NCBI RefSeq assembly: GCF_012641275.1 | Contig: NZ_JABAIA010000001.1 | Span: forward strand, 3,472,001 to 3,536,000 | Direction of reading: 5' to 3' | Source: Chitinophaga varians | Lineage (GTDB): Bacteria > Bacteroidota > Bacteroidia > Chitinophagales > Chitinophagaceae | DNA length: 64,000 bases | In this document: positions 27,773 to 37,267 of the stretch, piece after piece | How positions within the stretch are numbered: position 1 is the first letter of the stretch | Layout of the letters: each line of letters begins with the position of its first letter | Translations under genes and position numbers: made by a program | The notes under the pieces: model-generated | Seen by the model: only the letters and a program-made list of their open reading frames with translations | Told to the model about the DNA's origin: nothing | The model's database searches: none

Positions 27773-28354
27773 ATGGACACAGCTTCCCGCGTGGTGTTGA
27801 TCGGCGGTTCCGCCGGTGGTTTACAGGCTATCCTGACATTGTTGCCGGGGCTGTCGGCACGTTTGAATGCAGCGGTGATCATTGTCCTGCACAGGCAAAG
27901 CAGTTCAGATTCTGTACTGGCGGAGTTACTGGCCGTCAAAACCTCATTGCCTGTCCGCGAGGCGGAAGAGAAAGAGCTGCTCCTGCCCGGCACGATTTAC
28001 ATTGCGCCGGGTGACTATCATTTGTTGATAGAAACAGATCACACGCTGAGCCTGGACTATTCCGAGAAAGTAAATTTCAGCCGTCCCAGTATAGACGTTA
28101 CGTTTACTTCAGCGGTGGAAGTATTTGGTCCGCAAACAATGGCTGTGTTGTTGTCCGGTGCCAATGACGACGGTGTGGAAGGATTGGCAGATGTGCATGA
28201 AGCCGGCGGTATCACGATCGTACAGGACCCGGACACCGCCATCGTGGATTTTATGCCACGCCATGCCATACAGGCTGTACCGGTGGATTACGTGCTGGCA
28301 GCGGCCGACATGGCGTCTTTTATTAATAGTTTTGCCGGCCTGATGGTCGGTTGA
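27773..28354 (+). CDS. CheB-type methylesterase, catalytic domain only
   Basis: The 193-residue protein is the CheB methylesterase domain without the N-terminal receiver. The catalytic residues are Ser13 in IGGSAGGLQA, His40 in VLHRQSSSD and Asp132 or Asp133 in SGANDDGVEGL. It would remove methyl esters or deamidate glutamines. Without a receiver, its activation must come from elsewhere, perhaps from the neighbouring single receiver. It follows CheR after 14 bases. Confidence 0.9.
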   Translation: MDTASRVVLIGGSAGGLQAILTLLPGLSARLNAAVIIVLHRQSSSDSVLAELLAVKTSLPVREAEEKELLLPGTIYIAPGDYHLLIETDHTLSLDYSEKVNFSRPSIDVTFTSAVEVFGPQTMAVLLSGANDDGVEGLADVHEAGGITIVQDPDTAIVDFMPRHAIQAVPVDYVLAAADMASFINSFAGLMVG

Positions 28355-28364
28355 GGTATGGTTA

Positions 28365-29984
28365 TTGAAAAAAAAATTCCAGCCCAATAATTCATGTATG
28401 ATTTTGATTGTTGATGATAAGCCTGAGAATATTTTATCCATCCGGAAAACGCTTGAGTTATACCAGTTTGAAGTGGATACGGCGTTGTCCGGTGAAGAGG
28501 CGTTAAAAAAAATACTGAAAAACAGCTACACCCTGATCATCCTGGACGTGCAGATGCCCAGTATGGACGGATTTGAGGTGGCGGAAGCTATTTCCGGCTA
28601 CAGCAAGGCAAAGGATATTCCTATCATATTTCTGTCTGCGGTCAATAAAGAAAAGCGTTTCATCGTAAAAGGCTACGACTCCGGTGGTATCGATTATCTC
28701 ACCAAGCCGGTAGATCCGGACGTCCTGTTGATGAAAGTAAAAACGTTCTCCCGCCTTTACCAGCAGTCGCAGGAGCTCAAGCAGATACATCAATCGCTCC
28801 AGGAGGAAGTGGAAGTCCGTAAGCTGGCGCAGGCCGCCCTCAGCGAAAAGGTGAACGAGCTGCATACCATGCTCGAAGTGCTGCCTCAGATAGCCTTTAC
28901 CGTTACCCCCGATGGACAGATAGAATATGCTAACCGCAACTGGTTTAAATACGCCGACAGCCTGCAGCAGTTGCCGGAAACCCTGCCAATGGACAAAAGC
29001 CTGCGGCAATGCCTCGATGATACCCTGTATGCCGGCCTGCCGCTGGAAAAGGAAGTTTACCTGAAAGACAGGGCAGACAATAGTTTCCGCTGTCATCTGT
29101 TGCGTGTTATCCCGGTAAGGGAAAATACCGGTATCAGCAAATGGATCGGTACCTTCACCGATATTGCCCATCAGAAACAGACCAACGAAATATTAGAGCA
29201 GAAAGTAAAGGAAAGGACCGAAGAGCTGGTGGAAATCAACAAATCGCTCGAAGCCAGTAACCATGATCTGCAACAGTTTGCCTCTGTGGCCTCTCATGAT
29301 CTTAAAGAGCCGTTGCGTAAAATACAGCTGTTTGGCGCCATTGTGCGCGACCGCTTCCTGAAAACCGATCCCGGCGCCATGTCCTATATGGAAAGGATCG
29401 TAGGCTCGTCGGAAAGAATGGCCCGGCTGATCAATGATCTCCTGAACTATTCCCGCCTGTCGGCAGCAAGCATATACGAAGTGACCGACCTGAATGTGGT
29501 GGTACAGGAAATTATCAGCGACCTTGAATTGACCATTACAGAGAAACAAGCTGTGGTACGTGTGGAAAAATTGCCCCATATTGAAGCTGTTCCTGGGCAG
29601 ATCCGTCAGGTGTTCCAGAACATCATCAGTAACGCTCTTAAATTTTCCCGGAAAGACCTGGCCCCGGAAATTCATATCTCCGCTGAAACCATAGCCGGAA
29701 GTTCGGTCGACGGTCTGTCACAGGCCGATGGCGACTATTGCCGTATAACCATTCGCGATAATGGCATTGGGTTTAATGAAAAATACCTGTCCAAAATATT
29801 CACTATCTTTCAACGCCTGCATAATGCAGACCATTACGAAGGCACCGGTATCGGACTGGCCATTGCCAAGAAGGTAATTGACAAACACCAGGGGATTATT
29901 ACCGCTACCAGTGTGGAAGGAGAAGGGACCGCCTTTATTATTGTGTTACCCGTTCAGCAAATAAAAGTACCCAACAACAACTGA
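28365..29984 (+). CDS. Receiver-PAS-histidine kinase
   Basis: This 539-residue cytosolic protein has a receiver (about 12-130; LIVDDKPENIL, LIILDVQMPSMDG, YLTKPVDP), a helical linker and a PAS domain (about 170-280). A coiled coil is followed by HisKA with His311 in ASHDLKEPLRK and an ATPase domain (NALKF, DNGIGFNE, GTGIGLAIAKK). Two starts are possible: TTG at 28365, with GAGG 8 bases upstream, or ATG at 28398, which begins directly at the receiver's first strand. The TTG start is kept because it leaves the first strand intact. It ends the CheR-CheB operon. Confidence 0.88.
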   Translation: MKKKFQPNNSCMILIVDDKPENILSIRKTLELYQFEVDTALSGEEALKKILKNSYTLIILDVQMPSMDGFEVAEAISGYSKAKDIPIIFLSAVNKEKRFIVKGYDSGGIDYLTKPVDPDVLLMKVKTFSRLYQQSQELKQIHQSLQEEVEVRKLAQAALSEKVNELHTMLEVLPQIAFTVTPDGQIEYANRNWFKYADSLQQLPETLPMDKSLRQCLDDTLYAGLPLEKEVYLKDRADNSFRCHLLRVIPVRENTGISKWIGTFTDIAHQKQTNEILEQKVKERTEELVEINKSLEASNHDLQQFASVASHDLKEPLRKIQLFGAIVRDRFLKTDPGAMSYMERIVGSSERMARLINDLLNYSRLSAASIYEVTDLNVVVQEIISDLELTITEKQAVVRVEKLPHIEAVPGQIRQVFQNIISNALKFSRKDLAPEIHISAETIAGSSVDGLSQADGDYCRITIRDNGIGFNEKYLSKIFTIFQRLHNADHYEGTGIGLAIAKKVIDKHQGIITATSVEGEGTAFIIVLPVQQIKVPNNN

Positions 29985-30022
29985 TAAACGCATTTTTATT
30001 CTTTGTTTCAAACCTATACTTC

Positions 30023-31180
30023 ATGAAGAGAATTGCATGTACGTTACTGCTACTGGCAGTTTTTTCGGTTGCTACCTATGCACAAACAACCTATACGATT
30101 ACACAGGACAGGCAGCCATCCCCCACCAGGACTTATTGGATGAATGCGGAGATCCCGGGCAGTACAGATGACAGCCAGGGGTTTAATTACGTCCTGCTAC
30201 ATAAATCCTATGACAGTGCTCTTATGGACGGCTGTTTTGTGATGGGAAAGATCACCGGTATACGCGGCCACATGGGGTCGTGGAACCGGAAATGGACCAT
30301 AGAGGTAAATACCGCGTCAGCCTATAATTCAGACAGGGGAAGCCTTATCAGCTACAATGAGCTGGCCTCTCTGGTGACACTCCGTTACAACGGCCAGAAG
30401 TACCTGGCTGTCATGATCGACAATAACTCTATGCTGACCGAATTTTCCTTTACAGGATACGTTCAAAACCCTGTGTTACAGCTGGCGAAAGCGACAGAGG
30501 TGACGGAAGTACAGCCCTTTAAACAATATGATCCGGTAGCAGCGCCCGGCGGTATGGTGGTGGGAGACGCCAGTTTGTATCCGGCCATTTATCCGGCAAC
30601 ATCGGATGCGCTAATTGTCAGCACAGGGAGGACCGGCGGTATGACCATCCGTGTTCCTACCAGCCAGCAGAACCTCTTTTCCGGCGGTCATCATATCACC
30701 TGCGTCTCTCCTAATTTCCAGGGCGGGCTGGGGATTTCCATAGGTCAGGATAACAGTGGTTTTATCCAGGCTTTTTCACCTACGGCAGAACAAGGCAACA
30801 TATACCTGAACCCCAACGGAGGTAACGTCGGGGTAGGCGTACACGATACCAAAGGTTACCGGTTGGCCGTGGCCGGTAATATGATAGCGGAAAGGATTGT
30901 GGTAAAGAACCAGCAACGCTGGCCGGATTATGTATTTGCTAAAGACTACAGTCTGCCGTCGTTGCAGGAACTGGACGCATATATCAGTCAGCATCAGCAT
31001 TTGCCTGATATGCCCTCTGCGGAAGCGGTGAAAGAGAAAGGCATTGACCTGGAAGAGATGAACAGCAAACTCCTCCGAAAAGTGGAAGAACTGACATTGT
31101 ACCTTATTCAGCTTGACAAGGAAAACAAGGAGCTAAAAGCTGAAGTAGACACGATCAAAGCCAGTATGAAGAAATCATAG
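30023..31180 (+). CDS. Secreted tail-fibre-like protein
   Basis: The 385-residue protein has a signal peptide (about 1-20, ending TYAQ). A beta-rich middle follows, with phage-fibre-like repeats (NIYLNPNGGNVGVGVHDTKGYRLAVAGNMIAERI). The C-terminal segment WPDYVFAKDYSLPSLQELDAYISQHQHLPDMPSAEAV is typical of many Bacteroidota surface proteins related to phage tail spikes, and it ends in a coiled coil (MNSKLLRKVEELTLYLIQLDKENKEL). It probably forms surface trimers. It has its own terminator and no phage genes around it, so it is unlikely to be prophage. Confidence 0.75.
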   Translation: MKRIACTLLLLAVFSVATYAQTTYTITQDRQPSPTRTYWMNAEIPGSTDDSQGFNYVLLHKSYDSALMDGCFVMGKITGIRGHMGSWNRKWTIEVNTASAYNSDRGSLISYNELASLVTLRYNGQKYLAVMIDNNSMLTEFSFTGYVQNPVLQLAKATEVTEVQPFKQYDPVAAPGGMVVGDASLYPAIYPATSDALIVSTGRTGGMTIRVPTSQQNLFSGGHHITCVSPNFQGGLGISIGQDNSGFIQAFSPTAEQGNIYLNPNGGNVGVGVHDTKGYRLAVAGNMIAERIVVKNQQRWPDYVFAKDYSLPSLQELDAYISQHQHLPDMPSAEAVKEKGIDLEEMNSKLLRKVEELTLYLIQLDKENKELKAEVDTIKASMKKS

Positions 31181-31189
31181 ACATTACGA

Positions 31190-31218
31190 AATCCGGTCAG
31201 TGACCGGATTTTTTTTAT
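31190..31218 (+). terminator. Intrinsic terminator
   Basis: Arms AATCCGGT (31190-31197) and ACCGGATT (31203-31210) enclose a 5-base loop and are followed by a run of eight T. It ends the secreted fibre-like gene 10 bases after its stop. Confidence 0.85.
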
Positions 31219-31382
31219 ACAGGGCATAGCAAAAGTACATTGTCCGGTTTGATGGTCATTGTCTGTTGTCATCATGAAAAAACGGCGGAGAAAACAGGGC
31301 GTGTAATGATGTTTGGAATACAAAAAATACAGCGATACTAAAAACAGAAAACCCGCGCTGGGCGCGGGTTTTAACGATTTTT

Positions 31383-31458
31383 TGGTGGAGGATAGCGGGC
31401 TCGAACCGCTCACCTCAAACATGCCATGCTTGCGCTCTACCAGATGAGCTAATCCCCC
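31383..31458 (-). tRNA. tRNA-Ala (anticodon GGC)
   Basis: The 76-base minus-strand gene folds as a standard cloverleaf. The acceptor GGGGGAT/ATCCTCC contains the G3-T70 pair that specifies alanine. The anticodon loop is ATGGCAT (anticodon GGC), the T arm has GGTTCGAGCC, and CCA is encoded. Confidence 0.97.
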
Positions 31459-31513
31459 ATATTTTCCCTTTCGGGAATGCAAAAATAGATAATTTTCCGA
31501 ATCTGCCAACTTT

Positions 31514-31933
31514 TTACACAAAATCTTTAAAAATTCCTTCTACGGTTTCCTTCAGTTCTTTTAGCAGCAAGGGTTTGCGGAGTAATTTGATGACGAGTGG
31601 ATTGGCGTTAGTACGGGTGATATCGCCATAATCGAGAGAGGACGATACCATCACAATATGGCACTGCGATTTTATTTTCTGAGGATAGGTATCAAAAGCC
31701 TGCAGGAATTCAAAGCCATCCATTTCAGGCATCTGGATATCCAGCAGAATGATAGTAGGGGGTATTTTGGGCAGGGCGATATTGGACGATAAAAACTCCA
31801 GCGCCTTGTTAGCATTGGCGAATGAAATCACCGTTCTGCTGATTTGTTGAAAGGTTATCAACTTCTCATGCAGCAATAAATCAATCTCATTGTCATCAAT
31901 CAATATGACGCGCAGGTCAGGTATCGAATTCAT
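31514..31933 (-). CDS. Single-domain response regulator
   Basis: This 139-residue receiver has DD in VILIDDNEID, phospho-acceptor Asp65 in IILLDIQMPEMDG, Ser in IVMVSSSLDYGD and Lys in LLRKPLLL. The frame extends to 31957, but the ATG at 31933 gives MNSIPDLRVILIDDNE and is a better receiver start. It overlaps the kinase upstream by 17 bases, so it is translationally coupled and probably is its phospho-partner. It is the last gene of a five-gene minus-strand operon. Confidence 0.88.
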   Translation of the reverse strand: MNSIPDLRVILIDDNEIDLLLHEKLITFQQISRTVISFANANKALEFLSSNIALPKIPPTIILLDIQMPEMDGFEFLQAFDTYPQKIKSQCHIVMVSSSLDYGDITRTNANPLVIKLLRKPLLLKELKETVEGIFKDFV

Positions 31934-33014
31934 TTCTGTTCGGGATGGTAATTTCAAATTGAGTGCCTTCGCCGTATTTGGACTCTACATTAATTGTACC
32001 GCCAATTTTGCTGAGGGCTTCCTTTACGATGTATAAGCCTATGCCACTTCCTGGTTTGTTGTTGTTCTTGGAGCGAAAGAACATTTTAAAGATGTTGTTC
32101 AGATGCTCGCTCAGGATACCGATACCGTTGTCCCGGATGCAGATGGTGGCCTTATGCGGTTCTGCTTTTACCGACAGGTTGACCGTTGGTTCAGGTTCTT
32201 CCGGTTTTTGGTACTTAACAGCGTTGGAAATAAGATTGTTTAAAATAACGCTGATCCGGAAAGTATCTCCCCGGAACTCGGCTACCTGGTCCACCTGGGT
32301 ATTAAACCGGATGGCAGTGTTCTGTGGCTGAAAGGCGGTGATACAGTCATTCAACAGGGTATTAAAATCTATTTTCTCATATTCTATTTCCAGCCGGGAA
32401 TTACGGTAGTATTCAATGATTTTCTGGATAAACCCGTCCAGCTTCAGTACACAGGATTCTACCATGTTCATATAGCCGTTGGGGTCTACCACTGAATTAT
32501 CGAGCCGTGACAGGTTAATAATACCCAGTACAGACATCAGCGGGGAACGAAGGTCATGGGAAGTGGAGTAGATGAACCGGTTCAGCTCATCATTGGTTTT
32601 TTCCAGTTCTGCGATCTTTTCCTTGAGCTGTTTGCGGGTAGAATAGATCTCATATGCATTGTTGATGGTTTTATGCAGCTCGTTTTCATCCCAGGGTTTT
32701 TTGATATAGGAAAAGATATGCCCCTTGTTGATGGCATCAATGATGTCTTCCACATCGGTATAACCGGTCAGCAAAATGCGCATCGGGTCGGGAAGGGTGT
32801 CTTTGATTTCATTAAAAAACTCCACCCCGGTAGATACAGGCATTTTCTGGTCCGCTATGATGATATGGACCATAATCTCCTTCAGTAATTGTTTGCCTTC
32901 CTGCGCTGAGTTTGCGGTATAAATCTCGTAACTTCTGCGAAAGCTGGCCTTGAAGGCGTTCAGATTATGGATTTCATCATCGATATATAATATTCTAATG
33001 CGGTTTTCTTTCAT
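31917..33014 (-). CDS. Receiver-histidine kinase
   Basis: This 365-residue cytosolic protein has a receiver (1-120; acidic pair Asp12-Asp13, phospho-acceptor Asp55 in IIIADQKMPVSTG, Lys in YIKKPWDE). A short coiled coil leads to HisKA with His153 in STSHDLRSPLMS and a C-terminal ATPase domain (NNLISNAVKYQ, DNGIGIL, GSGIGLYIVKEAL). It is regulated by phosphorylation of its own receiver, most likely by the 7TM kinase encoded just upstream, 15 bases away. Confidence 0.9.
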   Translation of the reverse strand: MKENRIRILYIDDEIHNLNAFKASFRRSYEIYTANSAQEGKQLLKEIMVHIIIADQKMPVSTGVEFFNEIKDTLPDPMRILLTGYTDVEDIIDAINKGHIFSYIKKPWDENELHKTINNAYEIYSTRKQLKEKIAELEKTNDELNRFIYSTSHDLRSPLMSVLGIINLSRLDNSVVDPNGYMNMVESCVLKLDGFIQKIIEYYRNSRLEIEYEKIDFNTLLNDCITAFQPQNTAIRFNTQVDQVAEFRGDTFRISVILNNLISNAVKYQKPEEPEPTVNLSVKAEPHKATICIRDNGIGILSEHLNNIFKMFFRSKNNNKPGSGIGLYIVKEALSKIGGTINVESKYGEGTQFEITIPNRNEFDT

Positions 33015-33029
33015 TAAAGGGTGTTATGG

Positions 33030-35201
33030 TTATGATTGATGAATCGTGATGTTGAGAGGTAAATATATAATAAATTCCGCTCCTTCCCCGGGGGTGGAAT
33101 TTACGATGATTTTACCCTTATGTTTCTCTATGATGCTGAATACGATAGAAAGCCCCAGGCCGGTCCCTTCTCCTACGTCTTTGGTGGTAAAGAAGGGGTC
33201 AAATATCTTCTGTTGCACCTCTTCCGACATGCCAATCCCCGTGTCTTTGATCCGGATAACGATAAACTGGTCTTCCTGGCCGGTGGTAATGGTAATGGAT
33301 TCGTTGTGTTGTTCTTTTTTGCTTTTGATCGCATTCAGGGCGTTGGAGAAGATATTCATGAACACCTGGTTGATCTTACCGGCGTAACATTCAATTTTAG
33401 GCAGTTCCGCATAGTGCTTAATGATGTTAACATTGGGCGGAATGCCATTGCGCAGGAGCACAAGGGTAGAGTCCAGGCCCTCATGGATATCGATGGACTT
33501 CACATCGCTTTCGTCCAGACGGCTGAAAGTACGCAGCCCTTTCACGATCTCTGCGGTACGGGCGGCGCCATCCTCGATGCCCTTGATCAGGGAAGATATT
33601 TCTTCATGGATATATTCAATATCAATTTCCCGCTTGAATTGTTCGATGGACTTCAGCTCACTTTGGATATCGGTTTTGTCGGCCAGCCTGTCGTAGCGGT
33701 TAAGCAGCTCCTGCAGGTCGGCAATATCAAGTTTCAGCGGCTTGATATTAGAGGTGACAAAGTTGATCGGGTTATTGATTTCATGGGCAATACCGGCGGT
33801 CAGCTGACCGAGGGACGCCATTTTTTCCTTTTCCACCAGCCTTGTCTGGGTGTCTTTCAGGTTGGTAAGGGCCACATTGAGGTCGTGGTTACTGTTTTGC
33901 AGTTCCTCCGTGCGTTCCTGTACTTTGGCTTCCAGGATGATATTTTGTTCTCTTACCAGTTGTTCGTTTTCTTTGGATATCTCCAGGGCGATGGCCTGTG
34001 ATGCTTCTTTTTCGGCTTTAAAGGTGTTGATTTTGTCTGCCAGGGCAAAGGACAGCAGTATGACCTCTATCGCGGACCCTATTACGATAATATGGCTGGT
34101 GAAGATATTATAGGGGATGATGCCCACATCCTTCAATACAAAACAGATAATGGCGAGAATGAACACTGTCCACGCCAGTACAAATATTTTAGCAGTGCGG
34201 GAATGTTTCACGGCCTGCATGATGGCAAACAGCAAAATGAAGCTGACGCCGGTAATGGCCAGGAAATCTATCAGGGCATACGCGACGGAGAAATACCCTA
34301 GCAGCGACAGTACGATGGTGCTCGAATATACAATCACAAACAGGTTCATGGTCCGGTAGGCCCAGGGTGCTTTTTCCCGCACGTGGAGGAAGCTCTGTAC
34401 AAACAACAGTACCGAGATGCCCGACAGAGCGCCGGCCCACAGTACACTTTGCTCGGTGACGTACAGGTTTTCATGCCAGAAGAAACGGTACCCGAAACCA
34501 TGCAGGCAGATCTGCGCCAATCCCACACAGGCGATGTAGATGATATAGTAAAAATAACTCCAGTCTTTTACGGAAAAGAAAATGAAGGTATTGTAGAATA
34601 TCATAACGAGGATGATACCGATATAGATGGAGAGCAGCAGGTCGTCGTTATACAATTTGCTGTATATCTCCCTGGCCGTGCCGATGTACACCGGCACCAG
34701 GATGGCCTCCCGGCTTTGTATACGCAGATAAAAAGTGCTGGACAAGCCGGTAGGAATACTGACATTATACACGAAGTTCTGGTGTACGACCGGTCTTTTT
34801 TTGAAGGGCCGTAATTCCCCTCCCGGAATCACCTCATAGCCGTTGGGGCCAGGGTAATATAGGTCTATCAGGTCCAGGATCGGATAGGTGATATTGAACA
34901 TCAGCTCCGGAAACTGGGTGCTGTTTTTGACGGTAAAGCGAAGCCAGATGGCGTCCTTGGTCAGCCCGAAATTAGGAATCTGTTTTGGCAGCTTCTGGAA
35001 AGCGGGGGAGTGTTCCACGTCTTTGAACGTGAGGTCGCCGGCCGGGTCCAGCAGGTATTCCAGCTGGCCGTATTCAGCCAGTTGGATGGGATAGTTGTGG
35101 GATATGCAGATGGTATCTGCCCAGGCAGGCACCCAGCGGGCCGTTACTAACAGTAACAGGCATACGAATTTGTAAAATGCCGGTCTGATCAGAAGTCGCA
35201 T
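33030..35201 (-). CDS. 7TMR-DISM sensor histidine kinase
   Basis: This 723-residue membrane kinase has a signal peptide (about 1-28, ending AWAD) and an extracytoplasmic 7TMR-DISMED2-like beta domain (about 40-185; WLRFTVKNSTQFPEL). Seven membrane segments follow (about 190-400), then a coiled coil (405-460), HisKA with His473 in GIAHEINNPINF, and an ATPase domain (NIFSNALNAI, DTGIGMS, GTGLGLSIV). DISMED2 domains are thought to bind small ligands such as carbohydrates. It sits 13 bases after the ThiF-like gene, so its ligand could be a product of the two upstream genes; this is inference. Confidence 0.9.
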   Translation of the reverse strand: MRLLIRPAFYKFVCLLLLVTARWVPAWADTICISHNYPIQLAEYGQLEYLLDPAGDLTFKDVEHSPAFQKLPKQIPNFGLTKDAIWLRFTVKNSTQFPELMFNITYPILDLIDLYYPGPNGYEVIPGGELRPFKKRPVVHQNFVYNVSIPTGLSSTFYLRIQSREAILVPVYIGTAREIYSKLYNDDLLLSIYIGIILVMIFYNTFIFFSVKDWSYFYYIIYIACVGLAQICLHGFGYRFFWHENLYVTEQSVLWAGALSGISVLLFVQSFLHVREKAPWAYRTMNLFVIVYSSTIVLSLLGYFSVAYALIDFLAITGVSFILLFAIMQAVKHSRTAKIFVLAWTVFILAIICFVLKDVGIIPYNIFTSHIIVIGSAIEVILLSFALADKINTFKAEKEASQAIALEISKENEQLVREQNIILEAKVQERTEELQNSNHDLNVALTNLKDTQTRLVEKEKMASLGQLTAGIAHEINNPINFVTSNIKPLKLDIADLQELLNRYDRLADKTDIQSELKSIEQFKREIDIEYIHEEISSLIKGIEDGAARTAEIVKGLRTFSRLDESDVKSIDIHEGLDSTLVLLRNGIPPNVNIIKHYAELPKIECYAGKINQVFMNIFSNALNAIKSKKEQHNESITITTGQEDQFIVIRIKDTGIGMSEEVQQKIFDPFFTTKDVGEGTGLGLSIVFSIIEKHKGKIIVNSTPGEGAEFIIYLPLNITIHQS

Positions 35202-35214
35202 GGCTTATTTCGGA

Positions 35215-36333
35215 TCATTTATCGTGATTAAAAATCTGTTCAAGGTCTACATAGTAACGGCCGGAGGCAACCTCTCTTTTCAGCCCTATTTCCCGGCACA
35301 CATGGGCGATAGCGGCGCCTCCCAGCATTACGGCCGAAGCCAGCTGCGGCCAGGTGGTAATCGTTTTGCCTATCTCAGCGAGAGAGGCCTGCATTTTGGT
35401 TGACATGGCATTGAAATTAACAATACGGTCTACCAGTTCCATCCTTTCCGGTCCCTGCATGTTTCGTATCTGGGGGGCGGTGATGTCTTCCGGTATCCGT
35501 CCATGCAATATAGGTAAATCAGGCTGGAGATCAAACCGCTCTACATCCACCATGCCCCGGTCGCTGGTGTCCATCACTACCGGTATCTGCATGGACCTGG
35601 CACGCTGACGGGCCAGCACCTTGATATCCAGGCCGTCACATTCTTCCACGAGTATGTCGAGCGGGCCGCCTGTGGTCAGAAAAGCGTCTATGTTTTCATC
35701 AGAAATACCATTATCATAACAATGGACCGTTAAAAAAGGATCAATTTCGGCGATTTCCCGGGCCACCAACACTGTTTTCAGGATGCCCACATTATGAACG
35801 CCTGTCCGGATACGGTTCATATTGCTGAGGTCCAGCCGGTCAAAGTCGGCTATACGAAGTTCTCCGCAGAGCCTTTCGATGGCCAGTGCCATGGCAACGG
35901 ACTGTCCAACGGAAAGGCCGATAACGCCAATTTTTTTGGTCTGCAGGATTTTTCTCTCTGCTTCTGTGATTTTATGTTGATTGCGGCTGGTGCGCAGCTG
36001 TATAAATTCAGCTTCGTCGAGAATATGCACCACATAGCCGGACCAGGGGTAGTATACCCATACACCATACGCGGCTGGGGACGTGTTGCCCAGGTGGGCG
36101 GCCACCTTTTTGGCAAGGGCGGCGTCAGATAACCTTTCTGTTGGATGTTGAAGGCGGATAAGCTCTGCCAGCTGCGACTGTATCTCGTCGAAGACACGGA
36201 TACCGGGTTGCCGGACGAGCAACTGGGTAAGGGCGTCCAGCTGTGCGGGGTCCTTTAACCTGAAAAACTCTACTTTCCTTTCTAATGATCTCTGTTGGCT
36301 CGTTGCAATAGCATCTACTAGTACGTTGTTCAT
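35215..36333 (-). CDS. ThiF/E1-like adenylating protein
   Basis: The 372-residue protein has an unknown N-terminal region (about 1-125), then a ThiF/E1-type Rossmann domain. Its glycine loop reads GLSVGQS (about 139-145). The acidic and Asn/Arg motif DFDRLDLSNMNRI (163-175) matches the ATP/Mg-binding block of E1 enzymes. No paired CxxC zinc motif is seen, and the catalytic Cys is unclear (candidate in VEECDGLDIK). Relatives of the Rv1355c type carry an added nitroreductase domain that is absent here. It probably adenylates a carboxylate or a protein C-terminus. It lies 17 bases after the acyltransferase-like gene. Confidence 0.8.
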   Translation of the reverse strand: MNNVLVDAIATSQQRSLERKVEFFRLKDPAQLDALTQLLVRQPGIRVFDEIQSQLAELIRLQHPTERLSDAALAKKVAAHLGNTSPAAYGVWVYYPWSGYVVHILDEAEFIQLRTSRNQHKITEAERKILQTKKIGVIGLSVGQSVAMALAIERLCGELRIADFDRLDLSNMNRIRTGVHNVGILKTVLVAREIAEIDPFLTVHCYDNGISDENIDAFLTTGGPLDILVEECDGLDIKVLARQRARSMQIPVVMDTSDRGMVDVERFDLQPDLPILHGRIPEDITAPQIRNMQGPERMELVDRIVNFNAMSTKMQASLAEIGKTITTWPQLASAVMLGGAAIAHVCREIGLKREVASGRYYVDLEQIFNHDK

Positions 36334-36350
36334 CGTTAAATTATTTATTG

Positions 36351-37073
36351 CTACCGGGATAGCGGAAGGTCGCTCGTTGCCGCCGACATGATCCTCAGGT
36401 CATAGTCAACCTGCATCTCTCCCTTAGGCCCTTTTTCTACAATCGTTTGCACCGGATTGTTGCGTAAACTCATCATTCTTTCGCGGTCCTCCGGGTGGGC
36501 GCTCTTCAGTTCCAGGGGGTCGTTCAGTATGAGCGCGGTAGCGATCAGGTCTTCTTTGGGGTAATAGAAAGTACCCTGATTACCGATATTGGTCATAATC
36601 TGATACCCGGTACGGATACTGTTGCGGAAGGTAGTTTGCGCGCAGAACCCTAAAAAGGTGGAGACAGGCAACTGGTTCAATACGGCATTTACCACCCTGA
36701 AGAGGACAATGCTGCCAATACCCCAGCCGGCCACCTCCCGGGAATTCCATAATCCGCAAAATTCACCGGTGCCGCCGCCTGCGGCTAATTCCCTTACTAT
36801 GTCGTATATCCTGGGGTCCATATTGTTGATGGCGCTCTCAATCGGAAGCGGAACACTTCCTCCGGCCAGCTGTATCCGGCAGCCACCATATGTTTTAGTA
36901 TAGTCGTCATTGCTCACGGTAATAATGTAGGTATAAGGCTCGTACATCCAGTCGACGTTTGCGGAGGTCACCTTCGTCACACCATAGGCTTCCAGCACCT
37001 TCCGATGTCCTGCAATATATTGCAAACATTCTTCGGGATATTCGATTGCCTTGAATACTCTTACCTTGAGCAT
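36351..37073 (-). CDS. GNAT/autoinducer-synthase-like acyltransferase
   Basis: This 240-residue cytosolic protein is first in the operon. The core pattern resembles GNAT-fold acyltransferases of the N-acyl amino acid or homoserine lactone synthase kind: an early strand with GGCRIQLAGGSVPLPIE (64-80), then GEFCGLWNSREVAGWGIGS (103-121), then a helix and FLGFCAQTTFRNSIRTGY (140-157). In LuxI/FeeM-like proteins the first block carries the RLxxG...LP signature and the second the SAM- or acyl-carrier-facing region. The match is by pattern, and the family was not confirmed. Neighbours (ThiF-like protein, 7TM kinase) fit a signal-making role. Confidence 0.55.
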   Translation of the reverse strand: MLKVRVFKAIEYPEECLQYIAGHRKVLEAYGVTKVTSANVDWMYEPYTYIITVSNDDYTKTYGGCRIQLAGGSVPLPIESAINNMDPRIYDIVRELAAGGGTGEFCGLWNSREVAGWGIGSIVLFRVVNAVLNQLPVSTFLGFCAQTTFRNSIRTGYQIMTNIGNQGTFYYPKEDLIATALILNDPLELKSAHPEDRERMMSLRNNPVQTIVEKGPKGEMQVDYDLRIMSAATSDLPLSR

Positions 37074-37267
37074 GTATGGGAATGCTTTAAAATTTTTTTT
37101 AGTTTTAAGTCAGCCAGGGTCGGGTGGCTTTAAAAAAATATACGCAGTTTTAATTTATAAGCATCGTCAGCAAAAAAGCTACCGCTTTTCCACTAGGCTG
37201 TAACCATGGCGGGAGTATACAGCATAGTATCGTTGGCCTTTATAGCGGGGATTGCATCTCTTTCTCT

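Noticed and set aside
30023..31180. Tail-fibre-like protein as evidence of a prophage
   Set aside because: No integrase, capsid, terminase or lysis gene lies near, and such C-terminal segments are common in Bacteroidota surface proteins.
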